A stretch of 32,621 nucleotides of DNA from Reclinomonas americana ATCC 50394 (Eukaryota > Jakobida > Jakobea > Jakobida), in assembly GCA_048213135.1 (NCBI GenBank), contig PS015082.1, positions 292,344-324,964 of the forward strand, read 5' to 3'. Below are positions 28,470-32,621 of the stretch, in pieces (the first letter of the stretch is position 1; each line of letters opens with the position of its first letter). A program made the translations under genes and the position numbers. Under the pieces are notes generated by a model. It did no database searches, was not told the DNA's origin, and saw only the letters and a program-made list of their open reading frames with translations.

Positions 28470-31400
28470 ATGGCCGACGCCACTGAACTTGATGCCTCCT
28501 CCGCAGTGAGACCACAACCTTTGTCACAACAGCCGCAGCGGTTTCAGAGACCTCTCGCTTGGGCAGTGAGCATCTCGGCTGCTGCGTGTTCGGCCCTCGG
28601 TGCCTTTGCACTCGCCACCAATCACTGGCTGTTGCGTGTCTCGTGCAGTGCTACAGAGAGAGAGGGGGGTGGTGCTGACTGACTGTTGACCGCGGGTGTG
28701 TTGTCGCAACGCAGCACAATTAATTGTTCTGTTGACGACCCGGCATTCGCCACATCGTCGGGCTTGTCTACCGGGTGTGTACGCGCGCGCGTGTGTGTGT
28801 ATGTCCGCTTAACCTGTTTCGCCTGCGTGTGTACTCATGATGTGAGTCGGGTGAGTGCAGCTCAACGTGCATTGCCAGTCGACCGTGCACATCATTTTCG
28901 GTAACCACCGATGCAGCTAAACTGGTGAGCGGCGGCGCCTTCTCTTTGGCGTCTGTTGACCGCGACTGATCATGTGCATGTGTGTGTGTGTGTGCTCTGA
29001 CAGTGTCTGGCTCTGGGGGCTGCGGGAACTGGGCTGATGGGAGCCCTGGCAATTCTGGCAACCATTCACGCCGTATCTGCACGTCGCTGGACCAAAGCGT
29101 GTGGCGTGGTGCGTGTGTGTGTCACGCTGACGCGACCTGACTTGCTGCACTCACGTTGTGCTTGTGTCGGCAGGTGGCGGGCTCGGTGAGTGCCATTCTC
29201 TGGCTGGTGGCGGTGGCCTACTTTACGGCAAAGACGAACCGCGCCTCGACGTGTTCATCCGGTGCCAAGATGGCGTGGGGATACTCGTACATTGTAGCAT
29301 GGTGAGTGGGGGTTGCTTGTCCTCGGTGGTGTGCGGTCACCGGCATCATTATATTCAACGAGGAGTGTACTGTTACATCCGCGCAGGTTGTTTGGCCCCT
29401 TGCTCGGTACATTACCAGCCGTTGGCTCGTGGTGGCTTTTCATGCCAGCCCCCTCGCCTCGCACCTCCAAGGCCAAGTACGCCGTGCAGCCGGCGGCAGC
29501 ACCACGCGATGTCACGCAAGGCTGGGAGGCGACGAATGTAGAGGTGAACGTGGCGCCCGTGTCACCGGACGACGCCAGTCGCAAGAAGAGGAGGCGGAAG
29601 CGCAGCGCCAACGGGACAAGCATTGCTATCGAGAACGACGGCACTGCCTTGGTGCTGTCACCCTCGGGGAAAACAGCACTCACGCCACGACGGCAGGAGC
29701 AAGACGGTGCCTCCACGAAGACCGACTTGGTGAATTTCGTGGCCTCACCCGAGTCGCACAAGTCGTTTGAGGAGGTGCGTCTGCCAAAGACGCACAGCTC
29801 CGCCGGCGTGGAAGATGCTTTTGCAGAGCATCGAGCGCGGTTTGGTCCGAGCGAACTGGCAGCCGAGGCGCCTCGTGTGCCACGGCGTCTGCATTCCCCG
29901 CCACCGCCGAAGCGCGAGGCATCAGAGGGAGGCGATAGCACTGCACGCTCGTCGGCCTCGTCGACGGGCGAGTTGCCCCCGCCTGCACAACTCGACAGCG
30001 ATCCGGCCGATGCCGACGACGATGCGGTGGGTCGACAAGGAGAAGAGGAGCAGGAGAATGTGGAGCAGCAGGAGGAGGAGGGCGGCGTCCAGTTGCAGCA
30101 GCGCATCGACCAGCCACGTTCGTCGCCGTCGTCCATTGCCCCGTCGTCCTTTATGTCACCAACAGGGGGTGCGTCGTCAGTGGCCTCAAGAGCGCAAGCG
30201 GACGGGCGTGCGAGATTCGACGATTCCGTCGCCAAGCCTGCCGGTGGCGCACGGTTACATTCGCCACCGCCACCTCCAAGAGACGCGAGCGACGAAGAGG
30301 ACGAAGACGAAGAAGAAAATGTGGAGAAGCCGGCAGCAGCAGAGGGTCATGCTCGTTTCGGCGGCGACGTAGCCGGTCACGAGAGCCGACATCACCTGAA
30401 ATCACCGCCACCACCACCTGCAGACCAGGCACTGGAGGAGGAGGAGGAGGAGAAGGAAGGAGAGGACGGCGAAGAGGATGCACCGGGTACAGGCGATGCA
30501 GTGGAGGTCGAGTCGCGCGCGGCTTCGCACGCTCACTTTGGCGGTGACATTGTCGGCCACGAGAGCAGGCATCGACTGAAATCCCCACCGCCACCACCCG
30601 CACCGACAGATGAAGAGGAGGAGGAGGAGGAGGACGAAGAGGAACGTGGCGATGTGGAGGAGGATCATGGTGCAGGCGATACAGCATCACATGCGGCTTC
30701 GCACGCTCACTTTGGCGGTGACATTGTCGGCCACGAGAGCAGGCATCGACTGAAATCACCGCCACCACCAGCACCGACAGATGTGGAGGAGGACGACGAC
30801 GCCGAAGAGGAACGTGATGATATGGAGGAGGCACAGGGCACAGGCGATACAGTGGAGGTCACGTCGAATGCGGCTTCGCACGCTCACTTTGGCGGTGACG
30901 TTGCCGGCCACGAGAGCGGGCATCGACTGAAATCTCCACCGCCACCCGCACCGACAGATGCGTCGATGGATGACGAGGAGGAAGGAGCGGGCGAAGAGGA
31001 GGCACAGGGCACAGGCGATGCAGTGGAGGTCGCGTCGCATGCGGCCTCTCACGCTCACTTTGGCGGCGACATTGTCGGCCACGAAAGCAGGCATCGACTG
31101 AAATCACCGCCACCACCAGCACCGACCGAGGACGAGGAGGAGGAGGACGAAAAGGAACGTGGCGGTGTGGAGGAGGATCATGGTGCAGGCGACGCAGCAT
31201 CACATGCGGCTTCACATGCTCACTTTGGCGGCGACATTGTCGGCCATGAGAGCAGGCATCGACTGAAATCACCGCCACCACCAGCACCGACCGAGGACGA
31301 GGAGGAGAAGGAAGAAGACGACAGGGGAACAGGTGACGCTCACCAGGCTCACCAGCCACTTGTGGATGAAGCCGTGCCACTACCAGTCGAGCAGTCGGAG

Positions 31401-32621
31401 AAGGCTGTCACGACTCCAGTGGCTGCAGAAAGATCTTCCACTCCACCTCGCCGCCGCTCTGTACCACAACAACCTGCAGCTGTTCCAATGTCGCCAGCCG
31501 CAACCGTGGAGAACCGTGCCGTCTTCAGCACAATCGGCAACCAAGAGCCCCACCAGCAGCAACCGTCATCGCAATCAGCGTTGCCAGCGGAGCAGTCCCC
31601 GGTGAACGAGCGATCGGTTGCGAATGTGCAATGCACCGAGGAGGCATCGCCTGTATTCGTGGAGCCAGTACCGCTTCCACCGTCGGCACTGGTATCACCT
31701 TGCACGGAACGAGACGAGCAGACGCACGTGGAGGCAAGTGCTGAACCGCTCCCTGCCAGCGCTGAACAGTCGGAACCCTCGGTCACAGACATTTTGTCGT
31801 CGACCGCCGCCTCAGCAGCTCCAGTGCCACCGCCACCTGTGGTACGATCAGGCACCACTCGCGGCAGCGTGGAGGGAGTGCAAGTGGAGCGTCAGCCACC
31901 GACTTCCGCGGCGCCCAAGGAGGACAGCCCTCGAGCACAGCCGCAGCAGCAGCAATCGAGAAGCTCCAACCCGGCAATCCCTGCAACGGCCGTCTTGTCG
32001 GCTGCCGCTCTGGCCGAGGACGTAGTGTCTGCCACACCGACCGAGACGGAGCCACCAACGAGTCAGCTGGCCACTCCCACGAGTGCGACGGAGTGGAGCG
32101 CGCCACAGTCACCCACAGCACCAGCAGTGCTCATTCACGACAAGCCCTCTGCGGCAGCGGCTGTGATCGACGCAGACAGCGACACCGACAGTGCGAGCAT
32201 GGCGCCGTCACTGGTGAGTGCCGAGCTTGTGGCCTCGGAGGTGCCATCGAGCCAGGTCACGCCATCGCAGCCGACATCCAGTGTGTCGGTGCAATTTATG
32301 ACGCCTGCTGTGGAGACGCCGGCAGCAGAAACAACGAGTCAGCAACACCCTGTGGCACCGCCGGCGAGCCCGGCAGTGGCGGAACCTGCAGTTGAGCGCA
32401 ATGTCCCCAACACGCAGCCTTTACAGAGAGTGGCCAGTGTGGAAGGCCTGGCTGGCGTACCTGTGATGCCGCCAGTGTCTTCTGCATTGCAGCAGCAGCC
32501 GCCGCCACCGCCAACAGAGTCACCGCCGGTCTCACCTGCGCCGAAACTGCCACCTGCAACACCGCCACCAGCCGAGTCTTCGGCGGTCGCCGCACCCGGC
32601 ACCGACGTCACTGACTTGTTC
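28470..32621 (+). CDS. Claudin-like four-helix membrane protein with a giant acidic/Pro-rich tail (3' end outside window)
   Basis: Exons 28470-28630 (or -28642), 28715-28774, 28861-28924, 29004-29108, 29174-29301 and 29387 to beyond 32621; phases agree. Topology: TM1 WAVSISAAACSALGAFALA, a short first loop with several Cys, TM2 around CLALGAAGTGLMGALAILA, TM3 around SVSAILWLVAVAYF, and TM4 around 'WLFGPLLGTLPAVG'. This resembles the claudin/PMP22/Sur7 type, but the W-GLW-C-C signature was not found, so family membership is unproven. The last exon stays open for 3235 nt: a basic patch (SRKKRRRKR), eight tandem units ending in SPPPP with Glu/Asp runs, then a disordered Ser/Pro/Thr/Gln tail. Inferred role: membrane scaffold. 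Exon 1 may end at either of two phase-equivalent donors. Confidence 0.75.
29829..31326 (+). repeat. Coding tandem repeat, about 165-180 bp units (gene 7 tail)
   Basis: Six good units are marked by the codons for AHFGG or ARFGG, at 30351, 30531, 30705, 30882, 31053 and 31218 (periods 180, 174, 177, 171, 165, all multiples of 3). Each reads SHAHFGGDIVGHESRH, then RLKSPPPPAPT, then a variable Glu/Asp run. Two degenerate leading units start at 29829 (HRARFGPSEL ... RRLHSPPPP) and 30204 (GRARFDDS ... RLHSPPPPP). Confidence 0.9.

Noticed and set aside
29255-30834. Long minus-strand and alternate-frame ORFs rich in Ser, Arg or Leu under the gene 7 repeat
   Set aside because: They are shadows of the repetitive GAGGAG and CCACCACC coding tract; the plus frame opening at 29387 is unbroken to the window end.

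Overview
The window comes from a compact, GC-rich, intron-rich nuclear genome of a unicellular eukaryote. I count about 66 spliceosomal introns, mostly 55-85 nt. Several proteins are otherwise best known from animals and their relatives: a fibrocystin-L-like receptor, CHCHD4/MIA40, NDUFAF8 and the GGTase-I beta subunit. The species cannot be named from the sequence. No tRNA, rRNA, CRISPR array or transposon was recognised by eye.

Seven genes alternate strictly in strand (+,-,+,-,+,-,+), with 65-319 bp between start or stop codons. (1) 2-14740 (+): 3' part of a giant fibrocystin-L/PKHD1L1-like membrane protein. (2) 16074-14872 (-): GNAT-like acetyltransferase with a possible mitochondrial presequence. 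(3) 16173-17577 (+): MIA40/CHCHD4. (4) 18018-17683 (-): tiny NDUFAF8-like twin-CX9C protein. (5) 18084-19791 (+): geranylgeranyltransferase I beta subunit. (6) 28150-19904 (-): unrecognised 31-exon, about 2074-aa receptor-like protein with two tandem beta-sandwich plus NHL-propeller halves, a Pro-Thr linker, FnIII-like domains, one membrane segment and a Pro-rich tail. (7) 28470 to the window end (+): claudin-like four-helix membrane protein with a very long tail of acidic/proline-rich repeats.

Assembly matters here. Three small contigs inside gene 1 (1696-1802, 10951-11421, 12162-12671) lie in the wrong orientation. Flipped in place, and with the N runs ignored, they rejoin their neighbours so exactly that gene 1 becomes one open frame of about 3835 codons from base 2 to the stop. 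The N gaps in this gene are therefore largely or wholly fictitious.

Two themes link the genes. Genes 2-4 look mitochondrial: MIA40 is the intermembrane-space oxidoreductase that folds twin-CX9C proteins, and a likely client of it lies tail to tail 105 bp away. Genes 1, 6 and 7 are surface proteins with large Pro-rich cytoplasmic tails; genes 1 and 6 share the same juxtamembrane design. The most unusual signals are a recurrent GTTGCG 5' splice site (at least 13 introns), an ectodomain duplication in gene 6 that kept introns and phases, a possible GAR-type microtubule-binding module at the C-terminus of gene 1, and the repeat tail of gene 7.
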